A stretch of DNA of 64,000 nt from Galerina marginata. Lineage: Eukaryota > Basidiomycota > Agaricomycetes > Agaricales > Galerinaceae. How positions within the stretch are numbered: position 1 is the first letter of the stretch; every line of letters starts with the position of its first letter. The notes beneath the pieces were generated by a model, which worked only from the letters and a program-made list of their open reading frames with translations, did not search any database and was not told where the DNA came from. A program made the position numbers and the translations under genes. The stretch covers positions 62,001 to 126,000 of the forward strand of contig JAECYW010000014.1 of the NCBI GenBank assembly GCA_023014335.1. Reading direction: 5' to 3'. Shown one piece after another: positions 25,401 to 36,419 of the stretch.

Positions 25401-25740
25401 CCTGCTTCCCCGTGGCCTTGATGTATTGCGCCGTTGATGGTGCAGCCGCATGGGAATTTTCTGACGATTTCTATGGACAGATGTTCGTCAAGAAGTCGAG
25501 GTCGCATGATAGGAATCAGTGCTTTCACCTTATCAGGTTTCGCCCTGTTAACTTGGTTCTCAATGCAGGTGGACTCCTTCGATTGTGGTACGGGTGCGGG
25601 CTGATTTTCTGGCATGAGTCTTAGAGACCTTGTAAGACAAAATCCATTCTCACAGGCTCATCAGATTTGGGTCCCGCCCTTCGCTTCTTAGAGCTCCATT
25701 GAGGGACCAGACAGCACCAAGAGAAACAACCAGTAGACAT
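22446..25740 (-). CDS. NLR2: STAND receptor, MLKL-like N-terminus, NB-ARC, TPR
   Basis: A paralogue of NLR1. The ATG ends at 25740 and begins MSTGCFSWCCL followed by SSKKRRAG. Small exons give the same helical module: AAGVIPVPLLQEAIGVALK, VSHLMIVIVAHV and GMEKDIKGLL, then FYKELNMGTLDDCMNRLS. A 52-bp intron (about 24893-24842) precedes the long exon, which begins LSNDLRDSDLIQEI. The exon has a coiled-coil, IPLKPEIFHGRD, the P-loop GPGGMGKT (about 24518-24541), Walker B LVILDNFETPW (about 24275-24305) and a TPR half ending near EYMGYGYLRRGDYRNAYAAY. The stop is at 22446. It appears intact, with all NTPase motifs. Its last 200 bp recur as relics at 26850-27060 and 37259-37395, which marks this gene or a close copy as the donor of those fragments. 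Confidence 0.92.
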
Positions 25741-26849
25741 AATCCAACTGGAGAGCGAGGGGTGGTTCGGAGGTAGGAAGGCGCAGCTACATGACGCTCG
25801 CACATTTCAGTGCAGCTGCCATTGAGGCACCAAGTCAGAAGCCTCGTTAAGAGACGGGAAGATAGTGCTAAATCCAGTGCAGAAGTGGTCTTGTGGCGAT
25901 ATTACGGGTCAGCCCAAACATCAAGGATATGCTCACACCATCTGCCAGAAAGTCGGATGGAATTAGCTTGCGGAGTCCAGCCAGCAAGTACTTCCTCAAT
26001 CCGACCCAGTGCAGATTCTGCAGCGTGTTAGGGAGTGTCAGTCGGGGCTTGACGAGGTCATATTGTCAATTTGTCTCTGGGCTCTTATCCAACGTTGTCA
26101 AGTTCATTCTCGTGCATTTGGAGACGTCCAACCTTGTAATCAGCCAGGTTTCAACCAAGGGGAAAAATTGACAAAATTTCTGGGCCAAAATACTTAGGCC
26201 ACAGTATGAAGACGTAGATCTTGAGACGAAGTGAAGGTAAAAGTGAAGGAAAAGTTTGGAGATGAGCTGTGTTATGTAATCCGGGGCATGGAGTGTCTGC
26301 TCGTCAACTCCGCCAGCTCACGCGCTCACGTGTGATTTTCCAGACAGAAGCTGTATGGCGCCCACCGCCATCACGCTCCTTTGTATCGCCTTCGATGGGG
26401 ATTTGGGGTCATAACGCGTAACGCCTTGAGGTCCATGAACGTGAGGACCATTGCGATCGATTGTGATATTGCGCGCCATTGGTAACCCTCTGTACCTGGG
26501 CATCAACGACATGCCGAGCTCAGCGAAAACGTAGCGCTCAACAAGCCATTGACTACGTTTGCATATTCTGGTGGGTAGTATTTTGTTGTCGTGAATAACT
26601 TACATTGAGCCTTCTCCGCAGATTGGCTCCTGCTCGTCCTGATCCGATCGTGATGGAGGAAACAGTCTATGTCGTCTCCCAATCGGCCGTGGCTACGATA
26701 GTTTTTGGCCGCACTGCTGGTTGGAATAGAGAAGGAAGGAGCTGGTTCGTGTCGCCATATATAAGGTGGCCCAGAGTGGTATTAATTCCTGGGTTATATT
26801 TCGGTTGAGCTGATAAAATTCTGCTGGTAGGAAACTGAAACAAGATCAA
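25741..26849. other. NLR2 5' flank with fragments of duplicated blocks
   Basis: No intact gene is recognised. About 26390-26510 repeats the end of the 21400-22330 block (CGTGAGGACCATTGCGAT, then GCCATTGGTAACC). The remaining frames, such as 25893-26171 plus, show no similarity. Confidence 0.4.
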
Positions 26850-27060
26850 GGGTTTTGATTGGGCAGATCACTGGCAGGAAATTGAACCAGGGAGGTAGAA
26901 AGGTGATTCACGAAAGGAGGGTCTGATATAGCCGACAATCATATGAGTGTTCGTGTTCGTTTGCTTCTGCTTCGTTCGAGACCTTCACACTTTCTCACTA
27001 GCCAGTCGTCGATATTTTTGGGCAGTGACCGCGTATGTATGCATCGCGGTAGTCCTCTCG
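26850..27060 (-). pseudogene. 3' relic of an NLR gene
   Basis: This segment aligns with the last 200 bp of NLR2 (22460-22660): GGGCAGATCACTGGCAGGAA, TTGAACCAGGGAGGTAGAAA, then GGTGATTCACGAAAG and CTAGCCAGTCGTCGA. It carries several small deletions that break the frame. Nothing of the NB-ARC or most of the TPR region accompanies it. Confidence 0.75.
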
Positions 27061-27581
27061 GCGTAGGGAAACTGCGTAGAAGAGAAGACAAAATGGTACT
27101 CGTAAATTTCGTGCCAGAAGGCAATAGTTTTCAAGCTACGTCGGAGAGGGCTTATAAAAAACTCCGATGTGGTGCAGTGATTTGTTTCTGGACAAGTTTA
27201 CTTACCATCGTTATTGTCATCACATTATTGCCTGTTCTAAGACGAGAAGGTGCGTGGTGTTAGGCTCGGTCGGTGGCTTCGCTGTCATTCTTGGTAAGGT
27301 CAAAAGCGATACAAGCATCGTAGGAGACAGAACGGTTCTAATTGTCTCTGATACATCCAGCAAATTTTGACACTAGAAACTTTACTTCGAAATATGTTGA
27401 CTAGTTATTGACCGAACCACAGCGCAGAATAACATACGTTCATGCCGTCATTTGAAGAGAAAGTGACTATTAAGGTGCGCTAATGTTTAGCATGTTTAGC
27501 ATCTAGCTAGAGCTCTGCAAGTCGGAGATACGTGGAATTACCCACTAATAAGAAATTTTAGAACGCATAGGAGACTACCGA

Positions 27582-27590
27582 GTATAAATA
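27582..27590 (+). promoter_or_regulatory. TATA box of small gene copy 1
   Basis: GTATAAATA sits about 75 bp before the start codon at 27663. The flanking bases (ACCGAGTATAAA then ACGGC) are conserved at the same place before copy 2 (37924-37932), so it is probably the core promoter. Confidence 0.6.
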
Positions 27591-27662
27591 CGGCGGTAAC
27601 TTATGCCTTCCCTTCGTTCAACCAGAACTTGAAGTCCTCTACCGGATAACAGACTAGCTCTA

Positions 27663-28439
27663 ATGAAATTCTCCGTCATAAACATCCTCCTCCTTGCATC
27701 AACCTCGGTATCGTCCACCATTGTTGGCTCTATACATGGTGCCATCTACGGACGCCGAGAAATCAATGAGGAAATTGATACCTCCCAGAATGAAAACGTT
27801 TCACTCGAAACGCGCGGGGCAGAGATTGTGCCAGCCGTAATTCTCGGTCTGGCCCTTTTTACCGCTGTCGGCGGACAAATCCTCCACGAGATCAAGACCA
27901 AACCGCAGGCAACCATAAAACCGGAGCCTAGTAATCCCAGCGAGGTAAAATCCCGCCATTCCACATATGATGCTCGAGGCTAAATTATTTTCTATCCATG
28001 GCCTACCTAGTCAGCAATCGCGATGCTGCAAGAGGGTGTGAACTACATCGCAGCAAACACAGTTTTCACAGCGATTGCGGTTCGATCTGGTGTCTCCACG
28101 TCCGTTGGGTTCGATGGCGAATTTGGAAAAGATTGGGGGTCTTCCGCGGTAACTATTGACGCTGCCGAGGGAACGAGCAAGTAGGTCACAATTTTCCTTC
28201 ATGATCAGCTCGAAAATGTTGCTCACAGTAATCTCCTCCGCAAAGGTGGGCTTTTTATTGGGCCAGGAGCGGTACTCTCAATGTAGTTTCTTCGAATCTG
28301 CCGCATGATGTTAGTCACCAGTTACACACACCTTGCTCAGTTAAATCTAACGGCTAACTATTTCCCTGCAGGTTGTCCTCGGTGGTTCAACACAATCAAA
28401 CTTGTTTTGTGGGCCACCGCTTCGCGTGGCAGTACTCGT
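27663..28439 (+). pseudogene. small leader-peptide protein, copy 1, last exon split by insertion
   Basis: I do not recognise a characterised family. Exon 1 (27663-27944) begins MKFSVINILLLASTSVSS, a likely signal peptide, and contains the conserved core ETRGAEIVPAVILGLALFT, a hydrophobic helix that might be amphipathic or membrane-inserted. After an intron, exon 2 reads MLQEGVNYIAANTVFTAIAV and DWGSSAVTIDAAEGTSK. The next short exon is 17 nt here but 10 nt in copy 2, and the frames then differ. The final exon is open to ACTCGT at 28434-28439. There the similarity to copy 2 stops, and it resumes at 35812 after 7.4 kb of foreign sequence. Without the insertion the frame would run on into the conserved tail ending WKFTIIPH. 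The gene is therefore probably non-functional or makes a shortened product. Confidence 0.6.
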
Positions 28440-28590
28440 CTTTTACTTTTTCCTTCATTTGTCCAGCAGCTCCAGCTAATAATATATTTATGATTCTAGT
28501 TGACTGATAGATACAATATACTGGCCTTGCTGGCATAGCATCCATGTAGCCCAAATTAGTGAATGTCCTGGGTAACCCCAGGGTAGAAAT

Positions 28591-28667
28591 TACTGACCCA
28601 CACCCTTACCTGTGCAGATCCGTACCCATGAAGCAGGGGTACGGGTATGGGGGGGAACGGGTCAGCA
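28591..28667. mobile_element. short inverted-repeat (MITE-like) element
   Basis: The left end TACTGACCC pairs with the right end GGGTCAGCA, and a central stem CCGTACCC / GGGTACGG is perfect. GTACCC-rich termini of this kind are common on small non-autonomous DNA transposons in Agaricomycetes (from memory). No target duplication was seen. Confidence 0.4.
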
Positions 28668-29119
28668 CTGTGGGAAGTGAGAACAGGAGTTTGTGATGTC
28701 GATACAGCAATATCTCGATTTAGACATTAATATTTGATGCATCACCTTTTTGGTGTTTTGATCGCACCTCAAATTACTGCATTGGAACGGTTTTTATTAG
28801 TCGTCACACAAACATCACGCTCTAGTGGTGGGAATACATGAAGGGTCAGCGTTCCAGCCAAACCCTATAATGTGCCGTATCCAAACGGCAGTCCTTCTTG
28901 TTCTTGGCAAACACTAAAATAAGGTTTATTCGAACAGGAATACTTCCCGTCTCCGCAGACAGCCATATGTTGTGCACCTAAAACATCAATTATTCGTGCC
29001 CTAGAAGTACATAGTTAATTAATCTCTCTCTGTGATAATGATTTGGCTCAGCTATGTACAGAAAGATTAGGGGAAGATTATGATTTTGTTCTACAATAAA
29101 CATGTAGTACACAATTATT

Positions 29120-31110
29120 GCTACATATGGGAAGGCGGGCAGCAGAAGGGGGAACAACCACAGCGTCACCAAACTAGCTCGAGAACAAGCGGCGGCGACG
29201 AAGGCGCTGGTCCTCGTAGGGGTTCCGCGGTTCATTCATCGGTGGGCGGAAAGGCTGTCGAAAAGAGCAAGCCGCCGTTGTCATTGCGGGCCCTCTTCAA
29301 CTCCCCACCCGCGGCGCCCTTGTTCGCGGCCTCATCGAACAGAGGATGGAACACAGAGACGAACGACGCAGTTCGTCTCATGTCCTCCTCTAGCAGGGTG
29401 CAGCCCAGGTGCGAGCGAGGGCTCCAACAGAGCACCAGTCGTGCTTGTGACTGGTGCTCACCCTTCTGCCCACACCAACGAGGAGCAGCAGAAGCTGCTG
29501 CTGCTCCCACACAGCTCCCTCCCACCTCATCCGCTCGTCGTCTCCCCGGCCGAGGCATGCAGGTGGTGTTGTGCTCACCGCAGTCGAGCTGCCTCGACGC
29601 GAAATTTGCATCGACGAGAGGCGGTGGGCTCAACGAGCGCCAGCAGCAGCATGTACCTGTGCTGTTGCTCCGCCTTCGCATCCCTACATCCAGCAACACC
29701 AGCGCAAGCATTGCTGCTCGCGTTGGTGTATCCGCTCGTCTTCATCGCGCACGCGAGCAGCACCGCTGCAGCTTGTGTGCGGGTACCGACGTCCAGGCTG
29801 GGAGCCGATAGGGGGAAGCCGGGGCGACAACGAGGCGCTGACGGGTGGAGGAGACATGGCTGAGGTAGGTGGGCCTGGGGGTCGATGGATAAGCGGGGGC
29901 AGCAGAGAATAGTTGAAGTAAAACGAGTCTTTGCAACTCGTTTCACGACGTACCTGGTGGGTCTCCCGCGGACTGGGTCTCCCCTTGTGTTCCGTCTCCC
30001 CGTTGAGCTATTCAGTTGTCCTAACGTCGGCCCACAGCCCTCAGGTTGGAGGGGGGGCTCGCGACGTAGCGAGGCGTCCTGCGGTGTTCATTCGTATCTC
30101 AGAACCTAGTTAAAAGATATAATTAGTTAAAAAGTAAATATTAGCAATGAGAAATACTTACTAGATCTTTTGGGTGGGGTCTTGAGGAGCAGGCAGAGGC
30201 GGGATAGAGTGGTGGTGGTGGTGGAGGTCAAAGATCAACGGCCTTGATGGCTGTTGATCGGACTGATGCCGTTTTCGGATTCGGAACGAATTTCTAAGTC
30301 AACGCTCACGTGACTTTCCCACCTGCGCGTAAATCAGAATGGCGCCATTTTGCCACGTCAACTGTACTCCTTCTCTCACCACCATCTGCCTCTGCCGACG
30401 TCACCAATGCCCGCGTACGAACACCCGATCGCCACCATGCCGCCTCGCAAATGACCACAGAGGCGCGCCGTGGACGTGCTCTGCGTCCCCTGTCCCGACA
30501 CACACTATCCCACCTCAGGTGCATTGCGAGCATACCAGGCGCCAACAACGCTGGCCACACGACAGGCACCAGCCTTACGAAAAGAAGGCCCGGAGGACAC
30601 CTTCGGCACGAAAACTACCGCCGACCCCATTTGGAGGCGGCCACGGCCTAGCCGTTTGGTGCGATAGGTGAGCAAGCACCCCTCCTCTACCCCTTCTCCA
30701 CTGCAGATAGGCAGCTTGCGTCGAAAGACACTCCCCTTGCCGCGCGTCTCCCGTAGCCCTCGTTGAACAGATAGCTCTTGGCTCCAGCGGATGTCCGGCC
30801 TGTGGACCAGCCCTGGAGAACCCCTTCAATGTCACCACCTTACCCCCCGGTTTCGTTGCCGAGAAACGGTTCTGTTCGATCCTACGATACGGTTCAGAAT
30901 TCTCCACGACGCCTTACTTTCGCCTTGGTCGTTGCCGCCGCGCCTATAGCTGTGGGCAGTCCGTTAGCTTGCGAAGCACGATCATGCCGCTGAATGTGGC
31001 CTCTCTTGGTTAGTACTGCAGTCATCCGAACGTCGACAGCTTGCACCGACGGTGACGCCGCCAATCTGACAGGGACTGTGGGACCCAGGGCCCAACCTCC
31101 TCGCTGAAGA
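29120..31110. other. GC-rich block inside the insertion
   Basis: Base composition changes sharply to GC-rich, with many short CAG/GCT and GGC runs, between AT-rich flanks. Long frames on both strands (for example 29080-29811 plus and 29232-29711 minus) are Ser/Ala/Arg/Pro-rich and overlap each other, as expected from GC-rich sequence with few stops. I see no domain in any of them. It may be a nested insertion or element cargo. Confidence 0.4.
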
Positions 31111-31675
31111 GCTTGACGGCTTTCCCTACACTCCCCGTCCAGATGCTCGCCGCCCCGCTAGCTCGGATTTGTTGGCGCTTATGGGCCAGGTCAGTACGTT
31201 CGCTTAAGCTCCCGATGACGCCCCCCCCTTACAAACGAATATCTCACGCAGAAGTATACCTCTGTAGCTTTCATTACGTCCCTTTTTTTCTCTGTAGTAT
31301 TACCTATTGTTTTTTGTGTAACCTAGAATTCAATATATCAAATTACAATGAATACAACTGGGAGAGAAGTAAGAAAAAATAGTGTTCTGAGAAACTGCTG
31401 GAATTGGGGTTTACGAGGCACCAATGATTGCCGTTCACGAAGCACCACTGATTAGTGTTGTGGAACACCAGTATATACTACGATTTTGGTCAAATTTTAC
31501 ACCAATCCTTAGTAGTGGAGGTCACAGTGGGAAAAACAGTATTTATTAATGTTTGCGGCTCAGTAATGATTCGCGTTCTCCAACAGGACGTACTCATGTC
31601 CTGAATTCCTACAGTGTCAGGGGTATGACGGGTCAAAAAACCTGCACAGGGGGTATAAGCAAATCTAATCACATA

Positions 31676-32150
31676 CTAAGCAATTAAGGTCCAGTCATCA
31701 GCCAGTGGCTCCTCCTCCTCACTGTCCTTGAGATCAGGGAGCACTGTGACCACCTGAACATCACTGTCTTTGACGTACCCCATCAAGCTCCATGCTCCAA
31801 GACACATTAAACGCACGGGTTGATTGAACTGAAGGACGGTTGTGAAAATGTGAAAGCAAAATTCTGCCCTTGCCAAACACACATTGGACGTCGACGGAGG
31901 TAGCTACAGACGGATATTAGCTTTGGAATGGCAATATCACAAGATAAAACACTTACCAGGGATTGAGAGGTAGTCCAATGCCATGCGCAATAAGCACAGA
32001 TAAAGGTGCTTTCGCTCAGCCCACCCAAGGAGCACATCTACAGTATGCTCCGGGTCTGTGCTAAGGTACCGGTCAAGTTCATTACGGAGGTCAGTCGCTT
32101 TGGGTGCACAGATTGCGGGAAGGCTATCGAATATGTTCTTTGTCTTCGTA
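31676..32150 (-). pseudogene. hAT transposase, C-terminal part
   Basis: Reads NIFDSLPAICAPKATDLRNE, then a WAERKHLYLC stretch and LRMALDYLSIP. After an intron-like gap (GTAAGT to CTGTAG) it continues as ATSVDV, GKGRILLSHFHNR, and in a shifted frame LMCLGAWSLMGYVKDSDV. This is the hAT C-terminal dimerisation region (family pattern ALDYLxIPATSVDVER...LLSH). A frameshift and loss of key residues (QCVFGKG in place of the usual ERVFSRG) mark it as dead. Confidence 0.75.
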
Positions 32151-32164
32151 TAGAAAGGTTATTA

Positions 32165-34330
32165 GGTAAATCGTCAACCTAAAACTCAAAGATGACTCAC
32201 CTTCTTTGACCCAGTATCATCCTCAAAGGATGAGATAACTTACCATGTTCAAATTATAGACTGCTAAGTGATGAGAAAGGATGGGGATGAGGAGTCCCAT
32301 TCGTCATCGAAGGGCAGTGGACAGGCGGCTGTGGTCAATGACAACAGCAGGGATTGCTAAAGCCTGCTCTAATGGCCAATCATAAGCTGAATGTTGGGCA
32401 ACGGCCGATCGGGTGCTAGAGACTAAGCGGGTAAGCATTCAACATGAATGAAAAACTTTTAAATCACCTGAGAGTCGCACCGAAGAGAAACTCAGGCCTG
32501 GTCATTTCCCATAACGCCCCCCAAGCATCGTGTACAATCGGGCAGGCGGCGAATGCAAATCGTGCACTCTGAAGGTGCTCATGCCAGCTTGTACGCTCAT
32601 CGAAGGCAGTGCGCGAAACTGTGAGGGAACCGATGACAGCTGGTGATTTCTCCGATGGTATCGCGAGCTGCAGTCGCGAAACGTTGAGTGGCACCGTGAG
32701 GGAATGCTTCGGATGCTAAAAACGATGTAAGTAACATGAAGAGAGGTGTGAGGCCCGAACTCACCTGTGCCCAGCATCCTATTGGGCCTGGACACCTCCA
32801 CAACGTGTCTCGCAAGCTTTGTGCACGCTCCGGTTCGTTAGTCAAGAAGCAGAGGCCACTGTCCGAGTGGTTCCATGCAGATGTGTGCGAGACTGCGAGT
32901 CACACTCGCTGGGTGCTGGGAAAGCCCTATGGACGTGGCTGACGTGGCTGGAGCTGCTGATGGCAGGAGGGATGGGCGGCGTCCGCGATCTTCGACTCCG
33001 AGTCAGATCCAGAGTTGGTCATCTCGGCAAAAGACCGATGCCAGCACAAGCATCAGACAGAGCCACTAGGCTGCGGAAATAGTGGGTGGAGACAGCGTTG
33101 AGGCCCTGGTTGGACGGATAGACCCTGGATGCGATGGCGCCGACCACAATCTTGAAGGAAATGGGCCCGACGTAGGGCAGGTGAAGGACAAGATTTAGGA
33201 GGGGTGGAAAAAATGCTGCAGGGGAAAAAAGGATGCAAAGCGAAGAAGAGTGCTGACGCTGTGAGGGGTCCAGAATTGGGTGGGCAAAGAAACTTTGAGG
33301 TGGCGGTGACGCGAGCAAACTGCACCTGCAGTGCAGAGCGGGGGGCAGGTGTGAGTAACGTTGAATTTGTGATGAGTAGTGAATCTGGAGGCAGAGAAAA
33401 GTAAGATCACCCAGAAAATCAAGGGAGAATAGTGAGAAAACTTACCAGCAAACAAAACTCAGGACCCATGCGCAAACACAAACGACGAGGGGGCAACGAA
33501 GGAAGGACATTGTGAACGCGGGGAACGACGTTGACTGTTGAAGTTGACTTGCCGAAGACCAGCGAAGACCGCGGATAACTAAAAATAGCATTTGGCATTT
33601 GCCGGCTCGTTGAGCGTTACACTTGCGCAATTTTTGGAGGACATCTCGCCCACTGGCCATGGGGTCAAAGTTCGCCAAACCGGTTCGAACGCTGAACCTC
33701 GAACCTGGTTACTTAATCCACCTCTGGCATAATTTCCCTCTCACAACTGGAAGGCCAGGACACACTTCCATTTATAGTGCTGGCAGGACTGGTCGGTGGC
33801 CGATGCCTTTTAGCTGGAATAGTTGAGCGCTGGGCACTGACAACCGTCTGCCAACAATACAACTAAGCGGTAAGCAGTACAGGCTCCCGACGCCCGCCTG
33901 CCCCGTCAATTCTTGGTGAGTCCTTCGCTCGCGCACAACAAGCAGTAACTCCCGAGAAGTTACTAATAGGTACAATGCATCGCGTTCAGTTTGTAGCAGA
34001 CTTACGCTTTCAAGTGGCGTTGGGATGCATACAAAGGTCAGAGATAGACTGAGAGACAGCGACAAGACAGCGAGGAAGCATAGCAGGAAGAGGCGCATCC
34101 GCGATTGGCCAAGCCACGGACAAAGCGGGCCGGGCGCACCCAAATAAATCACACGGCTATGGAGGACCGGACTCAAAGGGAGGTTCGCCTTGGGTTCGCC
34201 ATCTGACGAGGGTTCGAGGTTTGAGGTTTGGAGTTCGCATTCTCGGTTCGGCGAACTATTCTCCCAGAGGATCAGACTTTCTGTGGATTTTTGACCACTC
34301 CAGATCAATAAAAGAACGAGTAAATAGGAC
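32165..34330. other. block interrupting the hAT remnant
   Basis: About 2.2 kb lies between the middle and C-terminal parts of the hAT remnant. A minus-strand frame at 32464-32694 (DAWGALWEMTRPEFLFGA near its end) and its overlapping neighbours show no family that I know. The inverted-repeat element at 33671-34255 lies at its right end. It is probably one or more nested insertions. Confidence 0.4.
33671..34255. mobile_element. candidate 585-bp element with 12-bp terminal inverted repeats
   Basis: TTCGCCAAACCG at 33671-33682 is the inverse of CGGTTCGGCGAA at 34244-34255 (11 of 12 match). Further CGAACC/GGTTCG repeats lie just inside both ends. No clear target duplication flanks it. The minus-strand frame across it (33772-34356) is low-complexity Leu/Ser-rich and probably not a protein. 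Confidence 0.4.
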
Positions 34331-34339
34331 TCGTAATCC

Positions 34340-35600
34340 TCAGCACCAGGAACCATTGAGTTGGTGGCTGCAGAGTCCTTGTAGGTGCGTTCAAACTCGT
34401 CGCATACTATCTGCTTAGCGTGTCAATCCATTCACTCTCCCACTTGGCTGCCTTGAAGTAATCGAGCTTGTGACATGGATGTAGAACCAAAAGGCTGGTG
34501 AGTTAAAACGAAGCCATTACATAAATAATAAGGCTTTACTCATCGCAATTCGATATACTTTTGAGAGAATGGTCATCAGAGAATGGTCATCAGGTAGTAT
34601 TTATTGAGAGTACGCCTGCCTAGAGTAGTCGCCGCCTGAATGGAGGCTGGCAGTGATAAATCGAGGGCACTTGTGGCAAGGTGCTGGTCAAGACAAGGTC
34701 AAGATGGTCCATGACAGCGTCACGGTGTTGGGTGTTTCTCGAGAAAAGAGGAGGGTGGCATGTTTTAAGAGCTAAAGGGATTGTTGTTAAGACAATAGAG
34801 TTGCTTTAAACAAGAACATACCTCAAGAATATCCCGTAGCTGTCTCGCAATATCCTATTCTGTTTCCTTGAGCTCATATTTTTGTAGCTTCATGTTCCGT
34901 TCTCCTGCGATGGCATCAAGCGCGATCCAATAATCAAGAGCAAATTTGAGCATGTTGTATGTTGAGTTCCAGCGAGTAGAGACATCCCGCGGCATAATGC
35001 GTCCATCGAGCTTTAGTTTGTCGAGGGGAGCGAACCATCAAGGACGAAGGAGCATTGATGAATTTTTGATCGCGAAGGCTCTTTTACGAAGCTGGGAAAG
35101 GAGTTGATAAGTGAGTTTCATTGATCACATAATTTGATAACTTGCCTTGACCAAGACCAAACGAACAGGTTGAAGACTCTCGTCCAAAGCTTCCATTTCG
35201 TTATCCAACAACTCCTCGCGGACATCAGTCCATCCATCATTGAGGTTATCGTCGTTGTCTTTGTTGTCACTACCGTCATCCTTGCCCGATTGACCCTCTT
35301 GTGAAACATTGTGCCAATGAAGGTGTGGTGGCGGCGGTGGATATGCAACGATCCAACATCTTGGTCGTTCACCTCCGAACCTATAGTAGTGTTCAAGTTG
35401 GTTTTAGCCTTCAGATTGCCTTTGTAGTAAGTTTTTACCTTTATTGGTTTCGGCCGTGTGACTTCTGTTGAAGTTGGAGGTAGAATTGGTCTTGCAATTG
35501 ACGTTATGCAAGGTAGTGGAGGCAGTGAGATGGGGTCTACGAGGTGGTCTAAAAATAAGCCCATGATGTCATACCAATTGTCGAAGCCCTATGAAGGCCA
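34340..35600 (-). pseudogene. hAT transposase, middle part
   Basis: Reading right to left: an acidic linker (DNLNDGWTDVREELLDNEME), RPVRLVLVKA-like sequence, then LKLDGRIMPRDVSTRWNSTY followed by NMLKFALDYW (the RWNSTY signature), ERNMKLQKYELKETE, ARQLRDIL, and in shifted frames ALDLSLPASIQAATTLGR-like sequence and FKAAKWESEWIDTL with CDEFERTYKDS. Stops and frameshifts occur throughout. The N-terminal zinc-finger part is missing or unrecognisable. It is colinear with the C-terminal part at 31676-32150, so both belong to one element. Confidence 0.75.
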
Positions 35601-35811
35601 CAGCATCACATGATATTCTAAAAATAACTGACATTGCGCCCACCGGTTACATAATACAGACCGGTTAGACTGTCGGCAAACCTGACTTATATACCCGGTT
35701 TGATTGCATCAAACCAAATTTCCCAGGGGTTCAACAGGATCTACATGGTTTCAAAATTCCCGGCCTCCATCCAGATTAAAAGAACTCACTTTTACAAAGT
35801 AAAAGACTCGT

Positions 35812-35865
35812 AATAATGACCCTAAGGATCATAGCCAGTGGAAGTTTACTATTATCCCACACTAA
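35812..35865 (+). pseudogene. detached 3' end of small gene copy 1
   Basis: The frame NNDPKDHSQWKFTIIPH followed by TAA (35863-35865) matches the end of copy 2 (NNDSHNKWKFTILPH, stop at 38785-38787). The 300 bp after it also match the 3' flank of copy 2. It lies immediately after the second ACTCGT, which is why I read it as the rest of the split last exon. Confidence 0.65.
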
Positions 35866-36180
35866 CTAGGCCTGATACCTGAGGAGCTTATCAATATCCA
35901 GAAGAATGCTTTGCCAGTGTGGTATTAACAGGGAAGGTGTGAAATGTTATGTACAGTACTTATATCCAAGATGATTTTTGGGATTGATTTGTGCACCGAA
36001 AGTTAAAATTGAGGCTCAGATAAAATAGTCGTACCTTCCAAGTACCTTCTGGCCGTTTTTCAGGCGTTAAATTCAACTCGACATTGAGTCTGGCATGGAG
36101 CGGTTAGAAACTCGGGAGATATTGGGATACACGGAACGCTGCGAATTTATCTCTGGTCGGCTTGAGTGGGCGTTCGACTT
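35866..36180. repeat. duplicated 3' flank of small gene (partner 38788-39130)
   Basis: Shared sequence includes GAAGAATGCTTT, AAGATGATTTTTGRGATTGA, TTGAGGCTCAGAT and GGAACGCTGCGAA, in the same order and spacing as 38788-39130. It is non-coding in both copies. Confidence 0.75.
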
Positions 36181-36419
36181 GCGTGCCGTAAATGTTTTCA
36201 GGACCTGCCGTAGACTTGGCCGTAGATTAGATAGTGTAGATCCCATCAGTGGCTGTGCACGGTCGTTGAGATATTCACTTTTGCTTTGCCTTCGCTTGCC
36301 TCTTGCCACCAACTTGCCACTGTGTGTGACGCGATTTCGCACTGCTCGACGCGTCTCCGAGCCTCATCCGCCCATTTTTCACAAACGACCATCATTATCA
36401 CGTCGTGCTTTTGATGTGC

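Larger units (their letters stand above)
28440..35805. mobile_element. 7.4 kb composite insertion with hAT remnant
   Basis: The borders are inferred from the split gene. The hexamer ACTCGT occurs directly at both ends (28434-28439 and 35806-35811). The insert begins CTTTTACTTT and ends AAAGTAAAAG, so it has a short inverted repeat of about ten bases. Inside are a decayed minus-strand hAT transposase in two parts, a nested block of about 2.2 kb between them, a GC-rich block and a small hairpin element. hAT elements normally give 8-bp target duplications, so either the duplication has decayed or the outer element is something else. No intact transposase remains. Confidence 0.6.

Noticed and set aside
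29080..29811. 243-codon plus-strand open frame in the GC-rich block
   Set aside because: It overlaps equally long frames on the other strand, has Ser/Ala/Arg/Pro-rich composition, no domain and no splice context. It is best explained by few stop codons in GC-rich DNA.
33670..34260. tRNA B-box-like GGTTCGA strings
   Set aside because: They occur as a cluster of short CGAACC repeats at element ends, with no A box or cloverleaf. No tRNA or rRNA gene was found in the window.
33772..34356. 194-codon minus-strand open frame
   Set aside because: It contains a (SL)n stretch, crosses the inverted-repeat element and hAT remnant sequence, and has no protein-like conservation.
28434..35811. Reading the 7.4 kb insertion as one canonical hAT element
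   Set aside because: The flanking duplication is 6 bp, not 8, and the ends do not resemble usual hAT termini. The hAT remnant may itself be nested in another element.
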